Assembly: GCF_010671565.1 (NCBI RefSeq)
Contig: NZ_JAABOQ010000004.1
Location: forward strand, 434,001 to 498,000
Reading direction: 5' to 3'
DNA length: 64,000 nucleotides
Source: Spongiivirga citrea
Lineage (GTDB): Bacteria > Bacteroidota > Bacteroidia > Flavobacteriales > Flavobacteriaceae
Shown: positions 1 through 10,500 of the stretch, piece by piece
Layout: the number at the start of each line of letters is the position of its first letter
Position numbering within the stretch: position 1 is the stretch's first letter
Program-made: the position numbers and the translations under genes
Notes under the pieces: model-generated
What the model saw: only the letters and a program-made list of their open reading frames with translations
What the model was told of the DNA's origin: nothing
Database searches by the model: none

Positions 1-1099
1 CCGTGCGCACCACAAACTGATTTTCATTGATTTCCTTTTTTACAATTGCACTTGCTTTAAAGTAATCTTCTGCTTCAATTTTACCTTGATGGGCTTCATA
101 GCGCCCTACTCCTATCCCATCAATACGGATTGGTGCTATTTCGCCATTTTCTTTATAGTGTACATAGCTTATAAATGCATCTCTGAAATAACGATTCCCT
201 GTTTGACTGATATCACAATAGGTAAAATACCACTGGTTGTTCCAAGTGAAAAAATTACCATGTCGACCTTGTAAAAACCCATTTGGCCAGGTAGGTTTTT
301 CGTAACCGGGAGCAAAACTTGTTTCCTTTATAACAGTATCTACATAATTATACGGTCCGTACAAACTGTCGGACATTGCATAAAAACATCCCCATGATAG
401 ATAGTACTTGCCCTTATATTTGTGCAGAGATGGTTTATCATCAGTTGGCTTCTCTTTATTCTTCCCGTCCTGGTTATATGGCCCTCTTGGATTGGTAATT
501 ACGATCCTCTTTGGTTCTTCAGCGAGGCTTATCATGTCTTCATTTAAACGGGCTATATAATAATCCCAAACACCAAAAATGATGTAATGCTCATCATTTT
601 CTTCGTAAATGGACATGTCATACTCGTGTGTTGGGGTCAGTTCAGATGATAAAAGCGGCTTTCCTAAAGGATCCTTCCAAGGACCAGTCGGGCTATTACC
701 CACAACAACACCGGTTTGTCTGTTTCTTTCGGAAAAATACCAATAATACTTACCATTCTTAAACCCCACATCAGTAGCCCAACAATCTGCAAATGGCTTT
801 CCTATGTAGGTATCTTCTGGTTTTAAAACACTTTTTAAGCTCCAATTTACTAAGTCGGGAGATGACCATACCCACCAGTCTTCCATGATAAACTTGGTGT
901 TATTTGGTGATTTGTCATGCGAAGCATAAACATAAGCAGTATCGTTAAAAATATGTATATGAGGATCGTTTAAGCCTTGGTTTGGAACAATAGGGTTTTG
1001 AGAATTTACTACCTGAAATGCCAAAAACAATGGGATCACAAATACGAACCATCTTTGATTAAAAGAACTATTAGGATAAAGTGCTAAAAATTGTTTCAT
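1..1099 (-). CDS. GH43-type glycoside hydrolase with C-terminal CBM6-like start (3' end beyond window)
   Basis: I translated this from the ATG at 1099; 366 codons are open to the window edge, so the C-terminus is missing. A signal peptide (residues 1 to about 34) is followed by the five-bladed-propeller signature NDPHIHIF with the probable catalytic base Asp45, then ADCWATD, SPTGPWKDP and HEYDMSIY, all typical of GH43. From about residue 345 the sequence GRYEAHQGKIEAEDYF looks like the beginning of a CBM6-type module. GH43 enzymes release xylose or arabinose; in a probable ulvan locus a beta-xylosidase acting on xylose side groups fits best, but substrate is inference. It is the last visible gene of the minus-strand operon that starts at the promoter near 11181 and lies 15 nt after the DUF1080 gene. 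Family call is firm, specificity is not. Confidence 0.85.
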   Translation of the reverse strand, partial: MKQFLALYPNSSFNQRWFVFVIPLFLAFQVVNSQNPIVPNQGLNDPHIHIFNDTAYVYASHDKSPNNTKFIMEDWWVWSSPDLVNWSLKSVLKPEDTYIGKPFADCWATDVGFKNGKYYWYFSERNRQTGVVVGNSPTGPWKDPLGKPLLSSELTPTHEYDMSIYEENDEHYIIFGVWDYYIARLNEDMISLAEEPKRIVITNPRGPYNQDGKNKEKPTDDKPSLHKYKGKYYLSWGCFYAMSDSLYGPYNYVDTVIKETSFAPGYEKPTWPNGFLQGRHGNFFTWNNQWYFTYCDISQTGNRYFRDAFISYVHYKENGEIAPIRIDGIGVGRYEAHQGKIEAEDYFKASAIVKKEINENQFVVRT

Positions 1100-1114
1100 T
1101 CTTATGCTTTACTG

Positions 1115-1936
1115 CTATTTTAGAAAGTGTTGAATTGGTATTTCTTCTGTTAGTTCCTTAATTTCAATATTTCGATAGAATATTTCAGCTGTTTCTGATT
1201 GAAAACCTAAAATACCTTCACCATGAGTTAATTCGGTACCTATATTAACAATCTCACCATTCAATTTATGTATAGCATAGCGATCCCCCATTACAATTAC
1301 CTCACAATCATTCCATTGATTATTCAGAGCATTAAACCTTGCTGTCGCCAATGCTCTATGTTCAGATTTCTTAGGAGGTTGTACGGTTCCACCATCTCTA
1401 ATTGGTAAATAGGCACCATTTTCATCTGCAGTCCATTTTATGCGGACATGAGTTGCCCAAAAATCTCCTGTATGATTTTGGTTTTTGGTATGATCATATC
1501 TAATTTGATACTCTAATCCCCTAGGCCAAATTTTATCATCATAAACATGATAATACAAACCAGCGTCGTATTGAAACTGATCAAAATTATTTGCGATTTT
1601 TGTTCCCCATTTATATTGAAACCTCAAGATAAACTTGTCGAACTTCTTTTTGGTGTAAAACAAACCATGTGTACCATTCTCGCCAGAATTAAGATCAAGA
1701 CTATCTGGTGTATCTTTAAAAACATGAATGATACCATTCTCAATTGCATAAACCCTTTTTGCCATTTCCGGATCGTTATTTCGAAGTTTATGATACCAAC
1801 CGTCCCAGTTTTCACCATTAAACAGAGAAACAAAGCCTTCGTTATTCGTAGCTAATTTCTTTTGGGGTTTACATGAAGCTAATAATAAAAATACTAGTAG
1901 TATGAACAAACTTCTAACCAAACTATCTATTCCCAT
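1115..1936 (-). CDS. DUF1080 (3-keto-disaccharide hydrolase family) lipoprotein
   Basis: The protein starts MGIDSLVRS and has a lipoprotein signal ending LLLASC (Cys22), so it should be anchored in the periplasm or at the surface. The mature part is a single PF06439-type concanavalin-like domain: FVSLFNGENWDGWYHKL near the start, FDKFILRFQYKWG in the middle and GILGFQSETAEIFYRNIEIKEL at the end. Characterised members of this family act on 3-keto-glycosides made by Gfo/Idh/MocA oxidoreductases (elimination or hydration). An in-frame ATG at 1966 would overlap the upstream gene by 20 nt; the ATG at 1936 lies 11 nt after that gene's stop and gives a normal signal peptide, so I prefer it. Part of the degradation operon. 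Exact reaction here is unknown. Confidence 0.85.
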   Translation of the reverse strand: MGIDSLVRSLFILLVFLLLASCKPQKKLATNNEGFVSLFNGENWDGWYHKLRNNDPEMAKRVYAIENGIIHVFKDTPDSLDLNSGENGTHGLFYTKKKFDKFILRFQYKWGTKIANNFDQFQYDAGLYYHVYDDKIWPRGLEYQIRYDHTKNQNHTGDFWATHVRIKWTADENGAYLPIRDGGTVQPPKKSEHRALATARFNALNNQWNDCEVIVMGDRYAIHKLNGEIVNIGTELTHGEGILGFQSETAEIFYRNIEIKELTEEIPIQHFLK

Positions 1937-1946
1937 ATTGCCTAAT

Positions 1947-2705
1947 TTATTCACAATCAAATACACTTAAAGGGTTAGATAGCTCTGTCGGGTCTGAAAC
2001 TTCAGTTTTAAACAGTATGAAGCGATCAAGGGCATGAAAGGAGGATCGTGCTGAAACTTCCATATTATAAACCCCGGGACTATCAAAACGAACAAATATG
2101 TTATGCGGATCATTATCGCTTGTTGCTGATCTCCATAACCATACATTGGCATTATTCATATAAACTTTGAACCAGCCATCAGCTCCAGCACCTTCGGGAA
2201 GAGGTGTCTTTCCTGATCCTTTAGGGTATACTATACTGCCATCATCTTTCTCAGCATAAAAATCAGCTGCCGTGGGAAAACGTAACCAACTATCATTAAA
2301 ATCAGTATTACTTGTTCCTTGGGCAATTTTTGAGCGCCAAATAAATTGATAAGTACCTGTTGTACTAATTTTAATAGGATAGATCAATTTGGCATTACCA
2401 GGAGCGTTGAAATAGTCATTACCTGTCCAAACCAGATAGCGGTCCCCTGAGGAGCCTGCAATTACGTTGGTAGACTGCCAACCATTTTTAGAAATTATAC
2501 TTTCAAACTCAACGTTTACAAATCCGTCTTTTTCTTGATAAATATTTTGTGTACAATTATTCTCCGATTCTTCTTCCTCTAAACTGCTATTTTCATTGTC
2601 GCCCTTACAAGCAACAAACACCATTAAATATAGAAATGCAAAATACATAGTTAAACGTTTCATTTTACTCATTGCTTTAAAAGTATTAATAACGATTTCA
2701 TTCAT
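1947..2705 (-). CDS. Lipoprotein with beta-sandwich, carbohydrate-binding-like domain
   Basis: This 252-residue protein has a lipoprotein signal ending FVACKG. The true start may be the internal Met at codon 12 or 15, which gives a normal signal length; the upstream ATG at 2705 overlaps the preceding remnant by 8 nt. After an acidic linker (SSLEEEESENN) the mature part shows YQFIWRSKIAQG, NDSWLRFP, WLWRSAT and GVYNMEVSARSS, a pattern of aromatic-rich beta strands like small carbohydrate-binding modules that accompany algal polysaccharide enzymes. No catalytic motif is visible. Its place between hydrolase genes suggests a surface glycan-binding protein, but I cannot name the family with certainty. 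Confidence 0.65.
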   Translation of the reverse strand: MNEIVINTFKAMSKMKRLTMYFAFLYLMVFVACKGDNENSSLEEEESENNCTQNIYQEKDGFVNVEFESIISKNGWQSTNVIAGSSGDRYLVWTGNDYFNAPGNAKLIYPIKISTTGTYQFIWRSKIAQGTSNTDFNDSWLRFPTAADFYAEKDDGSIVYPKGSGKTPLPEGAGADGWFKVYMNNANVWLWRSATSDNDPHNIFVRFDSPGVYNMEVSARSSFHALDRFILFKTEVSDPTELSNPLSVFDCE

Positions 2706-3063
2706 ATAAGGTTTCGGAGGTAATCGCTTTAGAAAATTGAATGCTTACAAGGCCTATAAGTCCGGATGATATTAATGGGTCTTCTTTCTTGTAAAAAGGC
2801 TCGGTAGTAAAAGCGGTACGCTTACCTGCTGGTCGAGGTTCATTATTCGTATACCAGGAAGGCATCGTCAAGTTCTTAGCGCTAGGCGGACCTAACTTAT
2901 ATCCACCATTATTTGAGTCAAATGCGATTACTAAAATGACACAGATATATTGCAGTATTTTTTTAAAACTCGCGGCCATGGTAACGATAACATATTTTTC
3001 CTCGCTAAAGATATAATTTGAAGGAGCTACATCTATCCCGTCCTGTCCTGCGCAATTACGCAA
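2698..3063 (-). pseudogene. C-terminal remnant of a GH106/GH78-like alpha-L-rhamnosidase
   Basis: The last 70 or so codons read LGPPSAKNLTMPSWYTNN, then EPRPAGKRTAFTTEPFY and KKEDPLISSGLIGLVSIQF. This closely resembles the extreme C-terminus of large alpha-L-rhamnosidases of the GH106 type, which end with a Thr/Trp-rich strand and the phrase (D)SPLLPSGLLGPV. Here the Pro-Val of that phrase has become Leu-Val and the remaining 700 or more residues of such an enzyme are absent. The upstream part of the reading frame (residues 1 to about 45) is hydrophobic and unlike the family, with no convincing start. It lies between the heparinase-like gene and the CBM-like lipoprotein, in the same direction. 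I read it as a decayed rhamnosidase gene left by deletion. A small expressed protein cannot be excluded. Confidence 0.5.
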
Positions 3064-3138
3064 ATCGAAAACTCTCTGGGCAATTCTGAAGCTCTAACTT
3101 CATATGAAATGAATCCTTTTTTTAGAAGCACTATGTTA

Positions 3139-5700
3139 TTATTCTGAATCAATATCCACTTTAGTATTCTGAGTAGCATTCATTTTATACTTGGGTAGTG
3201 AAAAGTCAATGAATGCCTTTATTGATTTACTGTCTGAGGCCATAACTTTCAATTTTTTGTAAGTAAGTAGATAACCTTCTCCGATATAGACATCTTGCAA
3301 TTTGTTTGCTGTATCTATTGTGATAATGGCAAAATGACCTTGAAACGAAAATCCATATTCCTTATTGACATACTGCTCATCATCATTTTGTATGACACAA
3401 AACTGTGTTATGTCTTTACCATTAATACGACTTGAAACCTTAAAACCCTTGAAAACCCCATCTTGCTCTAATTCCTTAACAGATTGAACTCCAGCGGCAG
3501 CATCTTTTTCGAAAGTAGGTTCGTAAACCACCGCAAAAGGGTTGCTCCAGGCTTCTCCTTGCTGCCTGATCACCAATGTTGGTGTCAACTTATTACCATA
3601 TGGTTTCGGAGCTTCATAGGTTTTAGGAGCCATTACTTTTGTATATTCCCTATCATCATTTCCAACAATAAAAAGATTCATAGAACCCTCCTTCTTTTTT
3701 ATTCCTTTAATTTTAAATTGGACCTTTACATCCTTCTTGTAGGGCTCAGAAGTTTGAACATTCTTAAAGAAGTGCCAACCTGGATTTCTATACGACCTAT
3801 TCTGTTTCCATTCAATGTTGGTATTAGCTTGATACCGCTCTTTATCAACCTTTAGTTTTAAATCTTTATTGAGAAAAACTAGTTGATCACCAATATTGTG
3901 ATATAGATAGTCATGAAATTCATTTGGCAAAGACGATTTTGAACGAAAAACATCAAGGTAGTATCCAGTCGTTTCAGAAGTTTTAACGATAGCCATGGTT
4001 CTTTCTTGGGTTGCCTCTGCTTTCTCACCTCTATCATCGGTAAAGCGTGTTGTCGTAAACGAATGCCATGGAGATCTTGCCTCTTGCATAGGATGCGGTT
4101 CCATTGCCAAAAGTTTTGTTGAATTCATTCCTAAATTGACCCAACCTCCTTCTCCTTGACTAGCTCCATTAACGATAACCGTGTTGTGGGCAGCGAAAAT
4201 ACGGGAGTAATTTTCATGGATATCCTTTCGATAAGAACCTCGACCATTGTCAACCCCTAGAACCTCACCTAGCCCATACAATTCCATATCCATCCCGCTA
4301 GCATGGCCATGGACCATATGGCCTCCACCAACAAAACACATGAGAGCATGTTTGGGATTTTTAGCAGTACCTAAGTTGCGCTGTAAAAATACACCGGCAT
4401 GTGTAAACTCATCTGTTCTGGGCAATTCGACATGTTCGTAAGCATATTTCGGAATGGAATTTAACCACAATAATCGCGTCGGCTCCCAATACGGCTGGGC
4501 CGATGTAGTACGTTTACCAAGATGAGAAGGGTCGTATGAACCCGTGCTGATCGCTTCATTTAGCAGTGCCCCGAACTTTTCAGTCAATTTAGAAACACTA
4601 TCCTGGACACCCAATGCGTAGGCCATTTCATAAGCACTATACGGTGTTTTAAACGTTCTTTTACCATCGCCAAAACGTATGATTTCTCCATTAGGATAGC
4701 GGACACTTTTCCATCGATCCAACGAAAACGGAATTTTATAATAGCGCGATCCAAGTCTTAAACCAGCGTCATACTTATTTAATAGGATCATGAGTCGTGT
4801 CGTATAATTGGCTACGCCATTTGAATATTGTGAGGTTTCCGGAAATACATCTCCATCCTTTTTATACTTTATGGCAACATCGGGTAAGGCATCTTGTTTA
4901 TCACTGCTTTCGTACAAATAGAAATTTAAAAGCTTCTTACGCTCTTCTAAATCGTCTACTGCCAGTGCATTTCCCACCAGACTAAAGGATTCTAAAACGG
5001 GCCAATTCGACCCACGGTGACCGTGTTCAATAGCTAGTCTAGCGTATGTTTTGAATAGTTCCTGGGCTTTTTCTTTCGAAAAATTGACCTTTGTTTTCTT
5101 CCCGAGATCATAGGCTTTTTTACCGATGTCAATATAGGACGCCACAAAATCATAAATGATAGGCATTTGTGCTCCAATCACTCTGGCTTCTCGTAAATGA
5201 TCATTCGGATACACCCAACCACCATTACCGGTATTATCGGAAGGTTTCAGTTGACTAATCCCTTCTACAAAGGCATGTAATATATCTAAAGCACATTGTG
5301 CATATTTTTCATCTTCGGTTAAAAAATATAGCACCCCACAATCAACTCCGATCTGAAGGGTCTTCTTCAACGCAAATCGTTCTTCAGCATTTTGATCGTT
5401 AAACCTAACAAACTGTTTAAGAGGCGGGGTCTGTCCTTTACGTTGCTTATCCCAGTCGAAAGGTATTTTTTTTAAAAATTGTTCTGGCGATTCACTGTAT
5501 TGTGCGAGGTCATGATCCGTTCTTTCTTTAAACGATTTATAAAAAGTAGTGGCCCACGCTTGCGATTTTATTTTATGTAAGATCTCAGCTTTATCATGTT
5601 GATCAACCCAAATAAAAGGACGTTGCATTTTTTGTGCATACATACCTATGCTCATCACGAAGCATATACTGTATATTAAAATGTTGAACCTTCGAATCAT
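3139..5700 (-). CDS. Heparinase II/III-like polysaccharide lyase (candidate ulvan lyase, PL40-like)
   Basis: The 853-residue protein carries a signal peptide (residues 1-23, ending MYAQ). An alpha/alpha-toroid N-terminal half is followed by the heparinase II/III beta-sandwich half. Candidate active-site stretches are GSNWPVLESFSLVGN (around 230), GGGHMVHGHASGMDMELYG (around 460) with its His residues, and SRIFAAHNTVIVNG (around 505). Such enzymes cleave uronate-containing polymers by beta-elimination, leaving an unsaturated uronate for GH88/GH105 enzymes; a GH88 gene is in this window. Length and context resemble the lyases of flavobacterial ulvan loci now placed in PL40, but family number is from memory and needs a search. 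It lies 9 nt from the DUF5060 gene, in the operon led by the sulfatase-GH78 gene. Confidence 0.75.
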   Translation of the reverse strand: MIRRFNILIYSICFVMSIGMYAQKMQRPFIWVDQHDKAEILHKIKSQAWATTFYKSFKERTDHDLAQYSESPEQFLKKIPFDWDKQRKGQTPPLKQFVRFNDQNAEERFALKKTLQIGVDCGVLYFLTEDEKYAQCALDILHAFVEGISQLKPSDNTGNGGWVYPNDHLREARVIGAQMPIIYDFVASYIDIGKKAYDLGKKTKVNFSKEKAQELFKTYARLAIEHGHRGSNWPVLESFSLVGNALAVDDLEERKKLLNFYLYESSDKQDALPDVAIKYKKDGDVFPETSQYSNGVANYTTRLMILLNKYDAGLRLGSRYYKIPFSLDRWKSVRYPNGEIIRFGDGKRTFKTPYSAYEMAYALGVQDSVSKLTEKFGALLNEAISTGSYDPSHLGKRTTSAQPYWEPTRLLWLNSIPKYAYEHVELPRTDEFTHAGVFLQRNLGTAKNPKHALMCFVGGGHMVHGHASGMDMELYGLGEVLGVDNGRGSYRKDIHENYSRIFAAHNTVIVNGASQGEGGWVNLGMNSTKLLAMEPHPMQEARSPWHSFTTTRFTDDRGEKAEATQERTMAIVKTSETTGYYLDVFRSKSSLPNEFHDYLYHNIGDQLVFLNKDLKLKVDKERYQANTNIEWKQNRSYRNPGWHFFKNVQTSEPYKKDVKVQFKIKGIKKKEGSMNLFIVGNDDREYTKVMAPKTYEAPKPYGNKLTPTLVIRQQGEAWSNPFAVVYEPTFEKDAAAGVQSVKELEQDGVFKGFKVSSRINGKDITQFCVIQNDDEQYVNKEYGFSFQGHFAIITIDTANKLQDVYIGEGYLLTYKKLKVMASDSKSIKAFIDFSLPKYKMNATQNTKVDIDSE

Positions 5701-5709
5701 AAACGATTT

Positions 5710-7566
5710 TTATTCGGCACGTTGTACTAAGATCGCCCAATCTTTGTCTACTGCCGACGGTGGACTCCCCAAAGCCACCATACCAGTCGCTTTTACTGAT
5801 GTTATCGACCCTTCAAGAAGATCTCCACCATTTCTGGGATCAAACCATCTTATAGTAAAACTTTCATCTGAATTCCCCAGATTCAATTCGATCTTATCTG
5901 CTTCCGCTTCAGTGTAAATAGCATAAACCTCGCCTTCTTTTGCAAGGCAATACGAAATTTCATCGGCGGTTAAGCTATTGTTGGGTTCCATTTGCCAAAA
6001 CGGAATGTGCAGATTAAAAAACTGCAAAGTGTATCTGTTCTGATCCCAAAACAAGTCCCGGCTTCTAAAATCCTGACAGGTCAAATCAGAGTTTGGACTC
6101 GCATATCCGAAATACCATTCAACGCCATAGCCGCCAGCCATTAGTGTACCCCACATGGCTCTGCCACGAGCAAAGTTATGTTCAGGATCTTCATCATCGG
6201 GTAGAAGCGCAATTTTGGCCTTTCCTGGCTCATCAACAGCCAAGGCCCATTTCTTACCAGTAGCATTCGATTTCTTGCGCCACTTCAGTACTCTTGGATA
6301 TACATCTCTAAATTCTTCATCACTTAGTTGTAAAGAGGCACCTGTTAGTGGCGACTGGTCGCCAATTAACTCTGCGTAACGATCATCCTTATTCGGAAAG
6401 GTATGAATGACTAAGTGACTGTTATAGGCATCTAAATCCGCGACATACCTAGCTGCTTTTTTAACCTCATCGATCGGCTGATTGTTTTCTTCTCCCAGAT
6501 TCCAATTCATGGCCAAATGATGGCCAAATCGAGCAATCAGCTCTCTGTAATATAATTTACTCTCAATACCGAAGACGCCATTATCCATTAAATGATCTGT
6601 CTCAGTTTCGTGTGTTTTAAAATGCAAAAACATACCTTTTGTTTCGGCAAATTCAAAAATACGTTCCCATTGCTCTAATTTTGAAACATCGAACCGTGTT
6701 TTATGAAACATGGTTTCCCAAGCTTCCTTATTTTTTTTTATGCTGGCATACGCCTCATATTCTTTTACTGGCACTTTTAATAGATGTGGAAAAATATTCC
6801 GATCATCTCCATCAACATTGAAGGTTAAAAATGAAAATACGTTAAGTCCTTCACTCGCCAAATAATTGATCGCCCCCAACAAATTTTTACCTTTTGTTTC
6901 TTGCCAAACAAATGGTGCAGCACTTTCATCATAGTCTCTAGCATGGGGCTCCCATGCTTTTTGGAAATCTAGTGCATTTGTAGAGACGTCAATATCAGTA
7001 AATGCCAATAAGTTTTCTGGTGCATCAACACCTAGTTTGATAAAATATTGCTGGGTTTCAGCGAACTTTAAGTACGATTCTCCAACATATTGTAACCGAC
7101 CTTTAGCGCGATTGTCAATACCAGTTTTATCAGATTCGGTTATGGTAAAGCTCCCCGTCTGACTATCCATAAAACCAGCACTAGAGGCATCACTTAAGCT
7201 CTCTGCTATCGCAATATTTTCGCCTTTTTTAAATGATGTTGTATAGGTCCATTCGCCAACCGCATCGGGTGTAAAACGTACTTGCCATATATGACCGCTA
7301 TCACTACTAGTTTCGGCAGCATTACCATCGGTAGCATAGAATCCAGGAATAAGGTATTCATTTCCGTTGTTTTTAAAAGTCACGTCGAGGCGATAATTTA
7401 GAAAGGGATTCTCTTCAGCCATTTCACTTGTTTCCGGTCCTTCAAAGTTTAAGGTAACTCTGTGCCATTTTTTAAGTTCGCCTTCAATCTTAACCTCTTT
7501 TTGTTGTGAAGAACACGAAAAAAGGATTAGAGCTACGAATGAAATCAATTGAAATTGTAATTTCAT
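5710..7566 (-). CDS. DUF5060-domain lipoprotein, putative clan-A glycoside hydrolase
   Basis: Lipoprotein signal MKLQFQLIS...LILFSC (Cys18). Residues about 25-125 form a DUF5060-type immunoglobulin-like domain (WHRVTLNFEGPETSE, PDAVGEWTYTTSF). A long central region looks like a TIM barrel: HFKTHETETDHLMDNGVFG, HHLAMNWNLGEENNQP near residue 350 (a possible acid/base Glu in NLGEEN) and KKWALAVDEPGKA near 440 (a possible nucleophile). The C-terminal 90 residues (EISYCLAKEGEVYAIY, IRWFDPRNGG) look like the collagen-binding-like domain that closes many DUF5060/DUF4038 hydrolases. A glycoside hydrolase role is therefore likely, with unknown bond specificity. It sits between the lyase and the sulfatase-rhamnosidase, 19 nt after the latter. 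Confidence 0.7.
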   Translation of the reverse strand: MKLQFQLISFVALILFSCSSQQKEVKIEGELKKWHRVTLNFEGPETSEMAEENPFLNYRLDVTFKNNGNEYLIPGFYATDGNAAETSSDSGHIWQVRFTPDAVGEWTYTTSFKKGENIAIAESLSDASSAGFMDSQTGSFTITESDKTGIDNRAKGRLQYVGESYLKFAETQQYFIKLGVDAPENLLAFTDIDVSTNALDFQKAWEPHARDYDESAAPFVWQETKGKNLLGAINYLASEGLNVFSFLTFNVDGDDRNIFPHLLKVPVKEYEAYASIKKNKEAWETMFHKTRFDVSKLEQWERIFEFAETKGMFLHFKTHETETDHLMDNGVFGIESKLYYRELIARFGHHLAMNWNLGEENNQPIDEVKKAARYVADLDAYNSHLVIHTFPNKDDRYAELIGDQSPLTGASLQLSDEEFRDVYPRVLKWRKKSNATGKKWALAVDEPGKAKIALLPDDEDPEHNFARGRAMWGTLMAGGYGVEWYFGYASPNSDLTCQDFRSRDLFWDQNRYTLQFFNLHIPFWQMEPNNSLTADEISYCLAKEGEVYAIYTEAEADKIELNLGNSDESFTIRWFDPRNGGDLLEGSITSVKATGMVALGSPPSAVDKDWAILVQRAE

Positions 7567-7585
7567 AGGGTTAAATTTTGATTCT

Positions 7586-10500
7586 TTAGAAAGAGTTTAT
7601 TTTCAACTGAATAGTATGCTTACCAGGTGAGAGTCTAATAGATTCGAAAGCCGAAGGCACTTTTTTGCCATTGTGTATTAAATCTTTCCCCTCAAGATTA
7701 TTAAGAGAGAACTCGGCTACCATATTACCAGGCACTTCTAGCTCATAAGTCTGTAACCTTGCATTGTTATATGTATATATACCTTTTATAGTTCCTCTTA
7801 CGGTCGGCACTTCAATTGAGCTTGATTTTAATTTACTCATCTGCGGTTTGATTGTAGCGACGCCGAAACCAGGAGTTTTGGGTTTTATACCCCATAAGCC
7901 TCTTGGTATTGCATTTGCAGGTACAGCACCCCATGCGTGATTCCAATCTAAATTATTCTTATACTTCAAGGCCCAAGCTTCTAATGTAATGGTAGAACCA
8001 ATACGTATCATATTGTACCAACTCCGATCACTTGTATCTGTAAATAACTGTAAAGCATAATCTTCCTCACCAGCATTGTATAAACCATCCATCAAAAATT
8101 GAGACCCATAGACACTACATGCCATACCTCTTGATTTCACAAATTGAACAACAGATTCAATATGTTCATCAGGAACTAAACCAAATGCCAATGGCATCAT
8201 GTTAGCATGTAAAGAGGCATGGTCAGTTCCAATACCATCAACATAAATACCACGCTTTTTATCAAACATCTGTTCGTTTACCGCTTTTTTAGCCTTTGCC
8301 GCTCTCAATTCAAAATCCAATACTTCTTGTGTTTTTCCTAAAATTTTAGCGAATTCTGCCATAATCTTCATGTTCTCATAGAAAAACGCGTTGATAACAG
8401 TGCTGTAAGGTTTAAAAACAAAACCATCCCGCTCTCCTTTGTTATTAGGATCCCCGCCCCAACCAGCAGAAGGCCAGTCAACAATATCTGTTAAGGGTTT
8501 ATGATAACCTGGCTTAAAACCAAGCTTATACATAAACGCTTCATCAACTTTTGTCGAGGTAATTAAGCCGTCTTCATTTGATAATTCATACAGTGTCTTA
8601 TACTTTAAAGGTTCGTAATAGCGTTCGACAAGCTCGGTATTACCAGTGTACATATAATCTGCATGCAATAACAAAGCAACATGCTGTTGCCATTCGGTGG
8701 GCCATGTTGGGTGTTCCATAAAATACTCTATGGTACGTCGCCCAATAGCGTATTCTCTATCGGTTGTATAGTGACTTAACTGATTTAAATACGCATCAGC
8801 TTCATAAGGAATTCGCTCTCTATCACCATCAACATACAGCCCATTAAATGTGGTGGCTTTGATGGAGTATTTACATAAATCCCAAACTTGATTTAGAATA
8901 TCATTATCACTTTTAAAGCTACTGGCTTCATCATCCCAGTATGTTCTATGGCGTAATTGTTCAAAATCTTCCGCATTTAATTCTTCTTGCATCCCTTCAA
9001 CTTCGGCATACCTAAAAGGCATTAATACGGGAAATCCATCGGGTAACGGAATCGCCTTATTTGGGAGGGTGTTTCTCTTATCAGGTTTGATCTGAAGTTG
9101 ATATTTTGTTTTGCCCGGCGTTACCTGAACTTTTATTTCTTGATACCGAATATGACTTTTCTTAAATGGTGTTCTATTAATATTTTCACCCTCTAACTGT
9201 TCCCCTATGCGGAAAGTTAAGGTATGTGCTTTTTTCGCTTTATATGAAAAGTCAATGGTAGCAAACGCAGCTTTTCCGAAATCAATGAAATAAAAATCCC
9301 CTCGTTTTTCAAATTTCTCTGGTTTAACTCTATCAACAACAAATTTATTTTCTGTGGATATGATATAACTATCACTTTTACCTGTAATGAATTTTTGTGC
9401 TTCGGAATAATCAACCAATCTATTAGCCTCATCCCATATGCGCACTTTCCAAAAGTATGTTTTTCCTATTTCTAGCGGAGTACCTGCATACTCTATGTTT
9501 GTGGATGACAATGCGCCTACACGACCACTATCCCAAACATCCCCATTGTTCGCTTCTATTATTGATTTATTAGATGCAACTAGTATCTGATAAGCCGATT
9601 GAAATTCAGATTCTATAGGTACGGTCCACCCAAATTCTGGTTTTAAATCGAATATCTCAACATCTTCACTTGGTTCTCTAATAAGTTCAACCGTTAGATC
9701 GGTTGGTGCCGCTCTATATTTATTGCTGTTTTGCTTTATTAGTTCATCAAGCTTTTTCCGGAGTTTAGCTGCTGTTTTTTTATGTTTTTTCTTTCCTATT
9801 AAATTATTTACCTCCTGCGGATCTTTCTTTAAATTATAGAGCTCTTCAATTGTTTTATCATTTACATATCTGAAATACTTCCAGTCTTTAGTGCGTACAC
9901 CTTCACTTGGCGGAATTTCACTAAAATCCCATATATGCTCAATTAAAATAGTATCTCTACCAATTGAATTTGACTCTTTATTTACAATTGGTAGCAAGCT
10001 TTTACCTTGCCAAGATTCTGGAGCTTCTATGCCTGCAAGATCAACGATAGTATGTGGCACATCAATATTTAATGCCATATCCTCTATATCTTGGTGTTTA
10101 TTTACCCTCGGATCAAAAATGATTAAAGGAACACGTATAGAATTATCATACATTAACCATTTACCCGCCATTTGACGTTCTCCCAGAAAATATCCGTTAT
10201 CACCCATAAGTATGATAACCGTATTTTTATCTAGTCCGTTTTCCTTTAGCTTATTGCGAATTTTAGCAATCTCTAGATCGATACCAGCTATCATTCGGTA
10301 ATAGCCTTTTACACTATGCTGATATTTTTTTGGAGTATCATAACGCCAAGTCCATCGCAATCTATTAAAGCCGTCTCTTACGATTTTCGGTTGTGCCTCA
10401 AAATATTTATCATCGCCTAGCGCAGGACCAGGGATATTCGTTTCCGCTAATAAATCGTTGGTAGTGTTTTGCCAAAAGTATTGATCCTTAGCACCATCGT

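Noticed and set aside
1547-1855. Open frame opposite to the DUF1080 gene
   Set aside because: No family features; it is the antisense shadow of a well-supported gene. The same applies to other antisense frames such as 5648-5917, 9891-10175, 19724-20182 and 62895-63280.
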